The notes: a model not told the origin generated them from the letters alone. A DNA stretch of 64,000 bases from Engraulis encrasicolus (GCF_034702125.1 NC_085860.1:58080180-58144179), one strand, 5' to 3'. Shown: positions 13,101-23,768, counted from the stretch's first letter. Made by a program: numbers and translations.

Positions 13101-13739
13101 CATGGCCTCGCCTGACGTAGTCGCCAGGTTACGGTTAAACCCACATTTGCCACAACAAACAACAAAAATCGTTGTTTAACATCGTTTTTGGAGGGACTTA
13201 TATATGTGGATAATTTATTGAATACAGTGTGTACACATTGATCCAAAGTAGTGGTTAACCTGCGATATACACTTTAAGTCACAATTTATGTATCGCTGGG
13301 GCTTCAACAATAGATAATTATCCACAGAATTAACCAAAAATATGATGTCACACCACAGGACATTGTTTTCTGTGACAAAGTTTCATAAGTCCATACGATC
13401 TCAGAAAAACAGGAAAAAAAATAAGCATTGCCACTTGCTAAAATAGAGACCTTGAAAAACATGCCAGGGTTGTTTAGACAAATGACTGAGCTTTGATTAT
13501 TTATTTAAAAATGTTTTAATATGGAGAACCAGGCTTGCGACAGTCACACCATAGGACAAATGTGACATTTGACTCAAAATTAAGTATACTTATTTAAGCT
13601 CTGGATTTATTACACATTACTTGTTCACAACAACGACATTAGTTTAATCATCTAAAGCATTGACAATTTTGAAAGCATGAATTTACTTAATTTTAAGAGC
13701 CTGCGACAGCGAAATTTACACGTCACGTCATCTACCCAC

Positions 13740-14230
13740 TGGCAGCCTCTTACTGCAGCAGGGGTCGCCGGCGACCCTATTCACTTGCTGAAAATGCTTA
13801 ACTACATCATAACAGCATTGCTATGACATTACAGAGAGCCATAGTGTTGCACTAAGGGTTAATGACAGTTAGGAGCAGATCAAAACCAAATTTGTAAGGC
13901 CAAAGTCTTTTCGTAACATTTCGTTAACTTGCTCCATTTCATGACATGGTGTCAGGAGTTCTTCTCTTCAGTCAAGCACGAAGTGGAAACGTAAACTACT
14001 AAATGCACGAAGCCCAAACAGCTTAACTTGTCTGCTCCTTTCCAGGAGCTTTGTAGATCTACATGAGAAACTATGTGGCTTAATGTGTTTTGACTTACAT
14101 GCTCCTTTGCATGAGCTACTCTAAATGTTCAACGAATTACAGTATGTCACCAAAGAAGGTGGAGCTAACAAAAAGCGACAGCTAGTACATGTCCCATAGC
14201 ATTACTCTGCCCCATGATTATCGGCCGTGG
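13740..14230. other. no gene recognised
   Basis: Mixed sequence with the small palindrome GGGTCGCCGGCGACCC at about 13761-13776. No exon or repeat family identified. Confidence 0.5.
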
Positions 14231-14553
14231 CCGCCATTCTGGAATGAATATCGGACAAATTACATTGGAATGCATTGGGAATGTGTACAGGATTTCTACA
14301 TAATATGGTAAAAATACATTCATGTAGCTATCGGAAATTCTTCAGTTATGAATGCTTATACCATCTCATGTGTTTTTTCAGCACAATCAGTGCAGAACTT
14401 AGTTATCTATTTGGCTAAAGTTGGCAAAGTAGCTAGCCATATTATGCTAACTTCAGCATTAGATCTGCGCTCTTTCCTATGGCAAAAGAAAGTTGCTATG
14501 GCTACTGGTCATAAGAGTGGCGTAGGTGACTACCTGTTCATTCCAGAATGGCG
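14231..14553. mobile_element. small inverted-repeat element (MITE-like)
   Basis: GGCCGCCATTCTGGAATGA at the left pairs with TCATTCCAGAATGGCGG at the right. About 320 bases are enclosed with no transposase. The terminal repeats are about 17 bases. A target duplication was not evident. Confidence 0.6.
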
Positions 14554-14639
14554 GATTTAACTCAGCTGACTCAAAACACCCCCTATTGACTGTTTCCCAT
14601 TAAAGACCTGACTGTCGCTTCTTGTTAGAGATGTATATT

Positions 14640-15320
14640 CTTTGATGTCACGCAAGTGAGTACACCCCTCAATTTTTTTCAGATTGGTGAGTATACCTTT
14701 TCATAGGATAGCATGAAAGAAATTTCACTTTGACACAATGATTAGTGACCTGTTAACATATATAACCGCTTAAATTTCTTTCGGAAAAAAATCTAAATAC
14801 AGCCATTAATGCTTGAACATGCCCCACTAAAATGATTACACCCCAGATTTAAAATACAGAAGGGACTGTATTGGACCGAAACGTCTCGAAATGAAAAGGG
14901 AGGTCATCTGTGTGCATTTCAACCTTTCTTTTACATTTTGAGTCTGCACCTGGCTTAAATAGATTGGTGTAAGATTTGAATGAAATCCTATGGGGAGTAT
15001 CATGGTCTGCTTCAGCAGTCACAGTGCATGTTGACATGCATGTTTCTTTTAGGTGTAATTCAGATTTCCAATTTTGATGGCATTCAAGCATCCCCAAACT
15101 ATGTCAGTCCCACTAACATGCTTGACTACCGTGATGATATTTTTTGTAAACTCACTTGTTTACTACCTCACATGCTTGACACCATCTAAAGCAAATTTGT
15201 TTATCTTGGTTTCTTCAGACCACATGGTTCTAGTGATCCATATCCTTGGTCTGTTCATCTCTCTTGAAACCAAGATAAACAAATTTACTTTAGATGTCTG
15301 GATGAATGAGGGCTCACATA
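14640..15320 (-). pseudogene. decayed Tc1/mariner-like transposon
   Basis: The left end contains AAGTGAGTACACCCCTC, the terminal motif of a fish Tc1-like family, followed by a long stretch matching that family's 3' region as I remember it (AGCCATTAATG and the CCGCTTAAA region). On the minus strand near 15180-15235 the reading frame shows the transposase words SEETKINKFALDGVKHVR and, broken by a stop, D-H-x-N-H-V, which correspond to the region around the second catalytic Asp of Tc1 transposases. The frame is interrupted throughout and the 5' half is missing. The segment 15180-15218 recurs inverted at about 15260-15297, which makes a local hairpin. Confidence 0.7.
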
Positions 15321-15660
15321 CCTCTCTGACCATCCTGCTGCTGTTTCCATGCAGCCAGTGTAGTGCTGGCTGCAGGTCACACACGCCAATTCCTCCAAAC
15401 GAGTCGACCAGGTCCGACAGAAGCTTCACCCACCACCACCACCTCCATCGAGTCTACCGTGTCCCTTGGCATATTATTGGTCCCCTGCATCCATGTGGCT
15501 GCCCACTCGTTCACAGTAGTGGTCTGCACAACAGAACAAGACAGAACCAATTGCAATCATGAACTGCCATATGCCTACGTATTTGCATTTGCTATGCCAC
15601 TAAGTAGGATATGTTGTGGTTGAAAGGATGAGCACATCAAGTTTGACTGTAATCCACCAA
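15321..15660 (-). other. coding-like but unassigned segment
   Basis: On the minus strand a pyrimidine tract ending TTGTGCAG is followed by about 45 open codons, and an alternative frame nearby ends at AGAG|GTATGTGAG, which reads like a splice donor. The two frames are not continuous and I do not recognise the residues. It could be a worn exon of the same retroelement as the integrase fragment next to it. Confidence 0.25.
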
Positions 15661-15668
15661 TGTCACCA

Positions 15669-15900
15669 TTACATTTGCCATACCACTAAGCCTAGGATCA
15701 TTACAATACCTTGTGGTCGAATGTCCTGCTTTGCCGTATTGATGCCATACACAATGGCTTTCAGATGGACGTCCCAGTCATTTTGGTGGTAGTTGACATA
15801 CCTCCTCAACGCCCTCTTCATATTTTGATTAGTCCTTTCATCCTTCAACACAAAATGAATTACTGTAGGCTGAACTGGTGGGGGCTCATCAGAAAATGCT
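15669..15900 (-). pseudogene. retroelement integrase fragment
   Basis: About 60 open codons on the minus strand contain DERTNQNMKRALRRYV and NYHQNDWDVHLKAIVYGINT. These match the third-catalytic-residue region of retroviral-type integrase cores (D/E-R-x-N-Q-x-x-K-R followed by W-D-x-x-L) as found in Gypsy, Ginger and related fish elements. Neither the upstream core nor the reverse transcriptase is visible, and the match ends abruptly. I see no LTRs. Confidence 0.65.
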
Positions 15901-16533
15901 TTGTTATGCTAATAATTCATAATTGGGGGTAACAGCAGCAACGCACACTTGACCCTGCCTTCCCTCGCCTTCGCTTTTTTCACCTCCTCTGTTTTTTGCT
16001 CTTCTATGGGATAAAGCCAAAGTAATGTTCGAAGGACAACCTCAAACTTGTAATCTTCTTATTTTTTTATACTTTATTGTGTTCATTCAAAGTTCATTCA
16101 AGCTCAGAACAATCATTCATTTATAAACACATTTTCAGTTGTTTTTTTTCCCCCACTTGTGATTATTTCAAAACAGAAATAAAAGAAAACGGTACATAAA
16201 AAAAGAAAAATCCCAATACAATACATGCACCTATACATAGTTTGTCCTGTGCTCAGATGGTATTCGTTTTTACTTAAAAGTATTTGCATGTACTCCACCC
16301 CACCCATCCTTTTAACCCTTCTTTTTGCTCCCATCTGCAGGTCTACATCCATCCATCCTCACAAACCCCCACATTCACTCCCCCACTCACATCAGCACAC
16401 ATTCATCCACCCAGCCATATATCCACACCCACCAACATTCATCCACCTATATACCCACACTTTGCAACATTCATCCATCCATGCTTACACCCACATTCAC
16501 CCCCACACAAAGGAATTCACATTCCCTCACAAC
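15901..16533. other. AT-rich sequence, possible LINE 3' region
   Basis: No ORF. The sequence lies downstream (in minus-strand sense) of the L1-like ORF end and may contain its 3' untranslated region, but a boundary is not visible. The plus strand from about 16340 is a degenerate CATC/CCACA-rich low-complexity tract. Confidence 0.35.
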
Positions 16534-16564
16534 ACCCCCCCCCCCCCACACACACACACACACA

Positions 16565-16622
<58 letters not shown>
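16534..16622 (+). repeat. C run plus (CA)n microsatellite
   Basis: A C run at about 16534-16547 leads into a (CA)n array with one interruption (CAAAAACA). Confidence 0.95.
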
Positions 16623-16625
<3 letters not shown>

Positions 16626-16783
16626 ACTCACACCCACTCGCTTTAGAACCCATACACAAAATAATAAACCTAAAATAAATAAAAAGATAAAGAATGAAAC
16701 TACAAAGGGTATGCATATGTATTAACTGAGTATTAAGTCTTGATTCCTCATGGGGATACCATAGTTTAGGATGGCTCCTCATC

Positions 16784-17209
16784 TTAACATTTGTAAAGGG
16801 ACCATTTTTTGTCATACACATTCTCATTATTATTGATTTTATAAGTAATTTTTTTCATACTTCTCATTTCCTCTATACTTTCCAACCACATATCAGTAGT
16901 AGGTGGTTCTACTTTCTTCCAATTCCTTGTAATTCTTTTTAAAGCTCTTCTAAAGACCCAAAAGAGGTGAAGGTGCTCCTTTTCCAGCCCTCTGGGTCTT
17001 ATGCCCAAAATAGCATTGTGATTGTGTATTGACACGTCTTTGCTTAGCTTTTCTCGCGTAAGATGTTGGACTGCCTGCCAATATTTATTACGTTTATTAC
17101 AAGAGTAAAATAAAACTTGTAATCTTTTTAAAGTACAACTTAGGCCTACATTCCATTTAAAGGCTAAAGACGTGAGCTTCTGTCCAACCGTGTGTGTGCG
17201 TGCAGACAA
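16784..17209 (-). pseudogene. L1-like LINE ORF2 C-terminus
   Basis: A 141-codon minus-strand frame ends with words typical of the C-terminus of fish L1/Tx1-type ORF2 proteins: ILGIRPRG, then ALKRITRNWKK, PPTTDMWLESIEE and KKITYKI followed by a W near the end. The region lies after the reverse transcriptase domain and has no catalytic motif of its own. The upstream endonuclease and reverse transcriptase are absent, so this is a 5'-truncated copy as usual for LINEs. The 3' side runs into the CA array at 16622. Confidence 0.7.
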
Positions 17210-17410
17210 AATTCGAGTCGATATTAATACGCTGACTTAATGACCACTGCCTCTGGCTCTGTCACCCTCTCTCTCTCTGTCTCTCTGCCTGTGTGTGTGT
17301 GTGTGGACCCCCTGCTAAGCTTGGTGCATTGCTGGGTTTTGGCCGAGCATGGAAAGGGATTTACAGTGGAGTTGTGACATTCAAGGACACTTAGAGGATG
17401 AGAGCTTACA

Positions 17411-17439
17411 GCACACACACACGCACACACACACACGCG

Positions 17440-17470
<31 letters not shown>

Positions 17471-17502
17471 GCGCACACACACACACGCGCACGCACACAC
17501 AC
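17411..17502 (+). repeat. imperfect (CA)n with CGCA interruptions
   Basis: CA repeat interspersed with CGCG/CGCACG units. Confidence 0.95.
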
Positions 17503-17674
17503 CAAGTCCCAAACAAACCAGGCACACACCAAACCAGAACCCTTACAAAACAGGCTCTGTACTCTACCTTGCTTACTGTCAAATCGAAAGCCTAAGTGAG
17601 ATAAAGAGTCATTGACAGATTGCAAGACAGGAGTGTGAGCAAAATTGTCTGGAGCAATCAGACAAAACACAGTT

Positions 17675-17860
17675 TTCCCTTTGGCTAAACGGGAGGTCTT
17701 CAAATCAGAGGGTTGCAGGTTCGAATCCCACCCTACCTATCCTTACACCTACATCCATAGCAAGTGCAAGGCACCTAACTCCACATTGCTCCAGGGACTG
17801 TATTGGGCAAAGGTTTAACCTTTTCTGAAGCTCTAATATTAAAATGCCTAAACCTTGTTG
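17675..17860 (+). repeat. tRNA-derived SINE
   Basis: A tRNA-like head shows an A box (TGGCTAAACGG near 17682) and an exact B box (GGTTCGAATCC near 17718), the split promoter of RNA polymerase III. It is followed by a body with GCAAGGCACC-type words (GTGCAAGGCACCTAACTCC, TTGCTCCAGGGACTG) characteristic of a widespread fish SINE. The cloverleaf pairing is degraded, so this is a retroposed SINE and not a tRNA gene. No clean target duplication was found. Confidence 0.75.
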
Positions 17861-18512
17861 CTTGTAGTCGCCTTGTTGCTTTTGAGAAGGAGAAGAGGTT
17901 AAATTTTAAGATGGAACCGCACAAGAACTTCAGGCATATGGTTTAAAACTCGAAGTCAAAGTTTGGTTTTGGTTTTCTATGAATTGCGACTGCTTTCACA
18001 TGGTTAATCAGAAAAGCCATGCTCCATGGTTTCTTGGTAGCCACAGCTGATGAACTTGGCGAAGATTCAGCCTCCATTTACCATATACCACACCCGTGTT
18101 GAGCTACACTGTATTCTGGAGTTAGTTGCTAGGGGTGTGGCAAAGTTTCAGAGTCCATAATCCACACAAGATGAAAGCACTTAGAAAGTGTGCGGAAACA
18201 GCTGTTACGCACTAATGCCAGAATCGGGCTATAACAGAAGAGCTCTCCATTGTCTCTCCTTCACCTTCACTGTAGTTACATTTCTGAACTCTCAAGGGCT
18301 GTATGATCCCATCCACCCTGCTGTGGATCATTCTCCTCACCACCTCACTATCACTACTTTCATCATGTCTTGGGTAGCGGAAGGAACCACATTTCCATGA
18401 ATACTAAATAAATGTTTTTTAAATGTAGGCCAAGTTCCAAACAATGATGAACATCCAATTGCTGCACAACATCAATGTCTATGTTTCCCTGGATGACGCC
18501 CATGATGTCATT
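17861..18512. other. no gene recognised
   Basis: Ordinary AT-rich sequence with short frames only. Confidence 0.5.
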
Positions 18513-18959
18513 TTAAATACAAATGCATATGACAGCAAATAAGAGATTAATTTGAATGTACAGTTTTGCAAATAAAACAAGTAAACATAACTGATTGATA
18601 TGAAAAGCCCTAAATTTCACAACTTTTTTCATGTTGTGAAATCTGACTCTAAATTCCTTGACTCTAGGTTTTTCTTTTTTCTTGCTGACATTGATATTGT
18701 ATACACTTGTTTGAATGAAGCCGTAAAAACCATCACGCGTCTCACAATATGACGTCCCGAGAGCAAAGTGTGCCTTGAACAGTTTGTCAAATGCAGCTTC
18801 TGATGTTTGTGCATTGCATGGCACTGCCTGCTTTTCAATGATGATGTAGAACTTCTGGATCTTGTTCTTCTGTTCCCCAACACAAGAGCATGAAGGGATG
18901 AGATGGTTCCAAGAAAATCTGCATGCTTGCACCGACCTATAACAGAGCAAACAAAACAA
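18513..18959 (-). pseudogene. terminal-exon-like ORF of a multicopy teleost family
   Basis: A 148-codon minus-strand frame. A pyrimidine tract ending in TTATAG just inside the frame suggests a 3' splice site near 18936, so the exon would start at about SVQACRF. The core (KIQKFYIIIEKQAV, then AAFDKLFKAHFALGTSY, FIQTSVYNI, PRVKEFRVR) resembles the C-terminal part of an uncharacterised protein family that I remember as very numerous in fish genomes, possibly transposon-linked. The family normally stops soon after the PRV motif, whereas here the frame runs on for about 45 residues of hydrophobic, non-matching sequence. No upstream exon was recognised. I treat it as an isolated or decayed exon; the function is unknown. 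Confidence 0.45.
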
Positions 18960-18990
18960 TGATAAAAAGTTATATCATTCCATCATTTTA

Positions 18991-19174
18991 TTGTTAAATG
19001 AGTCTAACCTGCAGCTCTCCCCGACCTGTGAATGGAACTTACAGAGAGCCAGCTTACCTTACTATAACACCTTACTGCAATACTTACCCTACTGCAATAC
19101 CTTACTAGTGTGCCGAAACAATAAACTAGCCCGAAATGTAAGTTTCTTGAAAGAATCAATTTACAATATGAACC
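18991..19174. other. short tandem of CTTACTGCAATAC words
   Basis: ACCTTACTATAACACC and TACTGCAATAC words repeat several times between 19060 and 19110. Nothing else is seen. Confidence 0.4.
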
Positions 19175-19178
19175 TTAA

Positions 19179-20264
19179 CCCTGTGAAACCTGAACCATGA
19201 AAGCAATGAGAGAAAATTCTATTTTTTTGGAATTTGCTTCAATATTGGTCCCTTATAAGAAATGTAAAAAAAAAATCAAAATTTTGTTAAGGTCGCTGAG
19301 ATATTTAATGCATCATATATGATGCATCAGGCTTTTAATGAATGAAAATTCCAATTTCATGACCATTGAAAAATGACTTTTAATGCATTTACAACTTTTT
19401 TTTTATTTAAAAAAGTTGTCAGACAATTTAATTTGAGGATTATCTTTAAATATTTAGTGAGATCCTGCCATTTTTTTAAGCCTATCCTTGTTTTAGCAGG
19501 ACCATATTTTACATTTCCCACAGCCTGGTTGGGTAATTTTTTAAAATCTATGTAAAAACATAGCTGATCGAATGCTCAACAACCTATTTATGAGTGTAAT
19601 ATAGATCATTATTCATTTTTGATGTGCAATTTGAATACATGGGTCCATTACTACAATTGGACCATTTCTCCATTCACTTCAATGCATTTTTTACGAGATC
19701 ATAATTTCAACATTTTGCATTACATTTTCAAAATTGCAAGTAAAACCTGTTTCTTAAGGCAATATCTTTGTCTTGAAGTAAAACAACTTGAGTGTTTTGT
19801 TAAACGATCGTCGTGGTGTGCTTTGTAAGTTTCCCTATGCAGCAAATGCATTGATGGCTGACTTCCTGCCACCGCCGGATGGTGCTTATATGTCTCATCA
19901 GTTTTAGCATGATCTCTCTGCAACACGGTGTAAAAATATAAACTCTTCCTTGCTTAATTGCACAAAGCAAGTGTTCAAATTAAAGGATGTAGAGTTATAT
20001 TTCGGAAATTTGTACACAAACCTTATGCAATTTGACGAAATCTCAGCGTCGGTCAGGGAAACCGCTTCTACCCCATTTTCCTGTTTTTCGCCGAGCTGTG
20101 GTCAACTTGTTGTCGACCGCTGCTCTCTTGTGGCGGTTTCCGTGTACTGCAGGACGTTTGGAAATGACACGCAGGATGTTTTTCAGATCGATTTTTTTTT
20201 TGTGTCAGCGTGGAGAGGGCTTTGAATTTGATGAGACATATATGATGCATCCGGCGCGATAGGG
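19179..20264. mobile_element. TTAA-flanked element (piggyBac-like, non-autonomous)
   Basis: The left boundary reads TTAA|CCCTGTGAAAC (TTAA at 19175-19178) and the right boundary GCGATAGGG|TTAA (TTAA at 20265-20268), so the ends share CCCT/AGGG. A TTAA target duplication and CCC ends are typical of piggyBac. Inside, ATGCATCATATATGATGCAT (19308-19327) is a perfect 20-base palindrome, and TATATGATGCATC recurs near the right end at 20239-20251. No transposase is present. The inverted ends are short, so the assignment is tentative. Confidence 0.45.
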
Positions 20265-20317
20265 TTAATCAAAATCTTGAGTTTTTGATTTCGAGTTTTA
20301 TGTAGGTCTACATTGCT

Positions 20318-20899
20318 GTTTTTCACACGGCCAAATGTACTTTCCTGGTGAACCAGAAGCTATGTGTTGACGCCCAGGGGGCTGGGCTACACAAACCTTC
20401 TGGTGCACCTGTGATTCGCTCTCCTCCTCCGTTTACGAAATAAACGGGGCAGCTCGACGAATCAGGATCGTAGGGAGGGATTTCAGTGGGTATGACGTTT
20501 ATCGAAAGCAACACCCTCCCCCAGGGTAGTTCGGCTGTGCCCGCCCCCTCCCTGAATCACAACAGTAATGGCGGCGTGCGAGGAGTTATCATGCGTCGGG
20601 ATGGAAGCAGCAATTTCAGCGGTGTTATCCAAAATACCTCAAGTTGATTTTCTAAAGGACGTTGTTCTGTTTTGGTTCCCGACCTGGCGGCGCTTACGTG
20701 ACGACACGTCCTACGTCACAAAGCTTCAACGTGAGTGGTCGAAGTGTCATGTCATTCATATGAGGTTGCTCCAACCGCGTGCAAGCATCTTTTGACTAAA
20801 CCCCGCCTGCGGAGACGCGTGAAAGGGTAGTGTGCCAGTAGCCTGTTACTTACAGGCTACTGGTTCACCAGGAAACAAATGTACAGCTGTGAAAAAAAA
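20318..20899. mobile_element. inverted-repeat element carrying a helicase-like ORF start
   Basis: TTTTTCACACGGCC and TTTCCTGGTGAACCAG at 20318-20356 pair with CTGGTTCACCAGGAAA and CAGCTGTGAAAAA at 20859-20894, giving imperfect terminal repeats of about 38 bases. The interior is CG-rich and contains a 75-codon plus-strand frame. Target duplication is not resolved. It looks like an internally deleted derivative of a larger coding element. Confidence 0.55.
20568..20795 (+). pseudogene. N-terminal fragment, RecQ-helicase-like
   Basis: The frame starts MAACEELSCVGMEAAISAVL and continues LSKIPQVDFLKD. This resembles the start of RecQ-type helicase ORFs, numerous in teleost genomes as I remember them, in which the segment precedes the Q motif and the Walker A box. 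Here the sequence departs after LKD and no Walker A (GxGKS) follows, so the protein cannot be an active helicase. It fits a deleted element keeping the original 5' end. The match is from memory and needs a search. Confidence 0.35.
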
Positions 20900-21850
20900 T
20901 ATTGCAGAATAATACAGAATATTAGAGAAAATCACTGATTACCTGCAAATATAGCACCAGGTAGGCTAGTCCTCTTCCTGGAGTGTACTGATTTTTGCAG
21001 ACTTCTAGTGACCTTTCCATGTTGGTGTGATGTGTCCTTGCCTGATTATCATCGACTTTCAAATCTCTTCAAGACTTGGTCTGACCCCTTGAATTACGAC
21101 TAACGTTTCCCAAAGGGCATGGTTGACCCGCCTCCCACAGTTTGCTACTGGTCGAGGCCGTGCAGACCCTATGTTATAACCTTACTGTCACCAAAATTGT
21201 AATGGCTAAGCCTGGCGATCTGAAACCATGAATGGCTCCACTGCCCGTCATTCCAAAGTGGCGTGGAGGTTTCACAATCCGGGGCTGAGCGCTTATGAAA
21301 GGGATGTGAAGATGTCGAGGTGCAGGAGTCCTTAAGATGTCATGGATACGTGAGCGTGTGCCTCCAGGGTTTGAGCGCTTGAGCCTCACGCTGTATTCAC
21401 ACCAACGGCGCGGACATCCACAGTACGTCCACAGAACGTGTCTGTTATTAGTCCGAAACTGTTAGAATACATGAAAATAAATCATGCCTTGCACACAGGA
21501 GCGCGGTGTAAGCGCGGCGCATGTCCGTCCCGCCCGGATATGTCCGCGTTGATCCTTGATAATAGAACTCGAGTCTATTTTCCTGCGCGGACGTCCGCGT
21601 TCAATGTGCAGGCTCCATTGAAAATGAATGGCTGCTGCCCGCGGATAGAACGTGGACGTTGACTGTGCAGTGTGCAAGGGAGCCCGCGAAACTCTCGGAC
21701 TCGCACTACTCACGGAGACGTTAAGGAATCGTGCCGTTCCTGTGTGCATGTACCGTCACTCTCTTGCCATTGCAAAGCCTGGAGGTATTTATGGCACTGT
21801 AGCCCCACTGCCTCTTTTACTAAAGCCTGGAGGGTTAATGGACCAATGTT
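20900..21850. other. no gene; CG-rich segment
   Basis: 21390-21720 is CG-rich with several CGCGGACGTCCGCG-like palindromic words. It starts with GTATTCACACCAACGGCG, a form common to fish repeats, and is probably a decayed DNA element. CTGGAGG/CTTTA words recur near 21776 and 21825. Confidence 0.35.
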
Positions 21851-22494
21851 CATTACCTTCGCCAGAAGGTTATGTTTTGCCCGCCTTGTATTTATTTGTC
21901 AATATGTCTGTTTGTTTGTTTGTTTGTTTGTTTGTACTTCGTCTAACTCAGTCAAAACTTTGGGAGTGATTGGGTCAAAGGTCAAAGGTCAAGGTCAAAA
22001 ATGTTTGTTTGTACTTCGTATAACTCAGACAGAACTGAGACGATTTTTATGAAATTTAGTGGGATGATTGGTCATGACCCAAGGAACAATTGATTAGTTT
22101 TTGGGAGTGATTGGGTCAAAGGTCAAGGTCACGAAAAGGTCAAAAACGTACATTGAGCCGATTTTTATGAAATTTAGTGGGATGATTGGTCATGACCCAA
22201 GGAACAATCGATTACTTTTTGGGAGTGATTGGGTCAAAGGTCAAGGTCTAGGTCACGAAAAGGTCAAAAACGTTTTTCTTTGCCAAGCACTATATGCCAG
22301 AAGAACGTGTGCATGCTGAATTGAATAAGAGGTCAAGACTGGGCCAAAAATGTAATATTACGATATTCCGGTCCGATTTAAATGAAACTAACACCAAAAT
22401 TTGGAGAATGTTATGCCCCACACCTTGAAGATGGCCAGAAAAAAATAAGTGGCGTAGGCGAAGGTTTGCACTCTACCGAGTGCCCATTCTAGTT
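21851..22494 (+). repeat. GAAGGTT...GGTCAAGGTCA repeat with 118-bp tandem units
   Basis: It starts CCTTCGCCAGAAGGTTATG and ends GGCGAAGGTTTGCACTC plus TTCTAGTT, so the ends share an inverted CCTTCGCC. Inside, a unit of about 118 bases (TTATGAAATTTAGTGGGATG through the next copy, 22047 and 22165) is tandemly repeated. Each unit holds several GGTCA half-sites. A (TTTG)n run lies at about 21905-21936. No ORF is present. Confidence 0.7.
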
Positions 22495-23040
22495 AGCCAT
22501 GTCTGACTTCCGAGAGATATTGCCCTCCATATTTTCCAGGTTTATTTTTAGTGTGGCTGTGTCTGTATGTGTTTGTGTGTGCGTGCATGCTTGCGTGCGT
22601 GAGTGTTAGAAGAGAGAGAACCAGCCCAGTCTAAATCCATTAATCCTTGTGATTTTTTTCTCCCTCTTTCGCTCTCTCTCGCGTGTGCGCTCCCTCATTC
22701 TTTCCTTATCATCTTTCCCTTCTCGTCTCCTGGTTGAAAGCGTGTCTGTGCGACAGGGGAAGCTGGCTCCATACACTAATGACTTGTTTACCGAAGCATA
22801 TTTACGAGGGCCTTGAAAGGCTGCCCGTTTTATGCTCTTTCATTACACGCATGCATGTTTTCTATACTTCTTTCTCTCATCCTGCAATTCATTGCCTTCC
22901 TCCTTTTCTCTCATCCTGCCATCCATTGCATTCCTCCGTTTTTGTCATCTCACTATCTAGCATCAAGCTGTAATGCACACTTTCAGCCCCGTCAGCCACC
23001 TGATGCTCCACTTATGCTCCACCCTGCTCCACTTATTCTC
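22495..23040. other. no gene recognised
   Basis: Low-complexity TG-rich and CT-rich pieces. A unit (CTTTCTCTCATCCTGCMAT, about 35 bases) occurs twice between 22870 and 22935. Confidence 0.45.
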
Positions 23041-23052
23041 AATTTCTTTCTT

Positions 23053-23083
<31 letters not shown>

Positions 23084-23111
23084 GTCTTTCTTTCTTTCTT
23101 TCTTTCTTTCT
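23041..23111 (+). repeat. (TTTC)n microsatellite
   Basis: TTTC tetramer array with ATC and GTC variants. Confidence 0.9.
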
Positions 23112-23766
23112 CTCATCTCATCTATATTTTGTTTTCGTGTTTCCACAAATATCTCCAAATCCCCACAATTCCACTCTGGAAAATGGACTACCCAGAATGC
23201 TGACCTTTTTCTCTCTGAGTCCTGTTGTCTATGGCTCTCGGCATGCTTGCAGTAGGATATGCGAGCGCATGCATGATTCGTTCATGAACGCATTAGCATG
23301 CGTATTTAATGTCAATTTCGCGCGTGTTGGACACGGCAGCCAAATGCGTGCGTCATGTGCGATATCTTCAAACTCGCTGGGGGTGATTGTACAGTAAGAA
23401 AGACTGCACAGTTCCATGCGTGTGCTTCTGTGTGAAAACGACAATGGCAGCAACTTTTAAGAGCGTCTCATTGAGTTTGTCCGAAATTGCAAACATTTGC
23501 GATCATACTTCCTTATTGCACTTTGAAAAAGGAGCTTGCAAATATAGAAGCAGTAGCAGTATTGTTTCCTTGCCCAGGGAGCCCCTCTGTTTGTTTTTTG
23601 TTTTCCTTGCCGTCTGTGTTCCCAATTTCCGCATTGCAATGCTGTGTGCTCTCTGCCCCCTGCATGATAACGCCAGTATTTTGCGTCTTGGTCAACTGCT
23701 AGCATGTGCAGTCGGTTGCTCACAGTGACGCGCAGAATTTACAGCTCGCAAGTGTACCGCAGGCTT

Positions 23767-23768
<2 letters not shown>
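23112..23768. other. no gene recognised
   Basis: Mixed sequence with several overlapping short frames and no recognisable residues. Confidence 0.5.

Larger units (their letters stand above)
7697..13739. mobile_element. inverted-arm element with nine copies of a 15-mer
   Basis: Three blocks occur in mirrored order on the two sides: GTGGGTAGATGAC (7697-7709) with its complement at 13727-13739; CTTAAAGTGTATATC plus CAGGTTAA (about 9140-9162) with its complement at about 13257-13283; and ACGTCAGGCGAGGCCAT (about 9318-9334) with its complement at about 13103-13119. The spacing of the two inner pairs agrees (roughly 165 bases), so the arms look like diverged inverted repeats. The left arm is about 1 kb longer. 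The 15-mer GTCACACCAWAGGAC, with small changes and in both orientations, occurs at 7876, 8219, 8240, 8835, 8856, 8887, 9055, 13347 and 13543, all inside the arms. The interior has no transposase. I infer a non-autonomous DNA transposon with subterminal binding sites. No target duplication was found, so the exact ends are uncertain. Confidence 0.5.

Noticed and set aside
17675..17760. A tRNA gene at the B box GGTTCGAATCC
   Set aside because: Stem pairing is poor and the downstream body is that of a SINE.
20568..20795. A functional small gene (MAACEELSC...)
   Set aside because: It lies between inverted repeats, has no motif beyond the N-terminal resemblance and reads into unmatched sequence.
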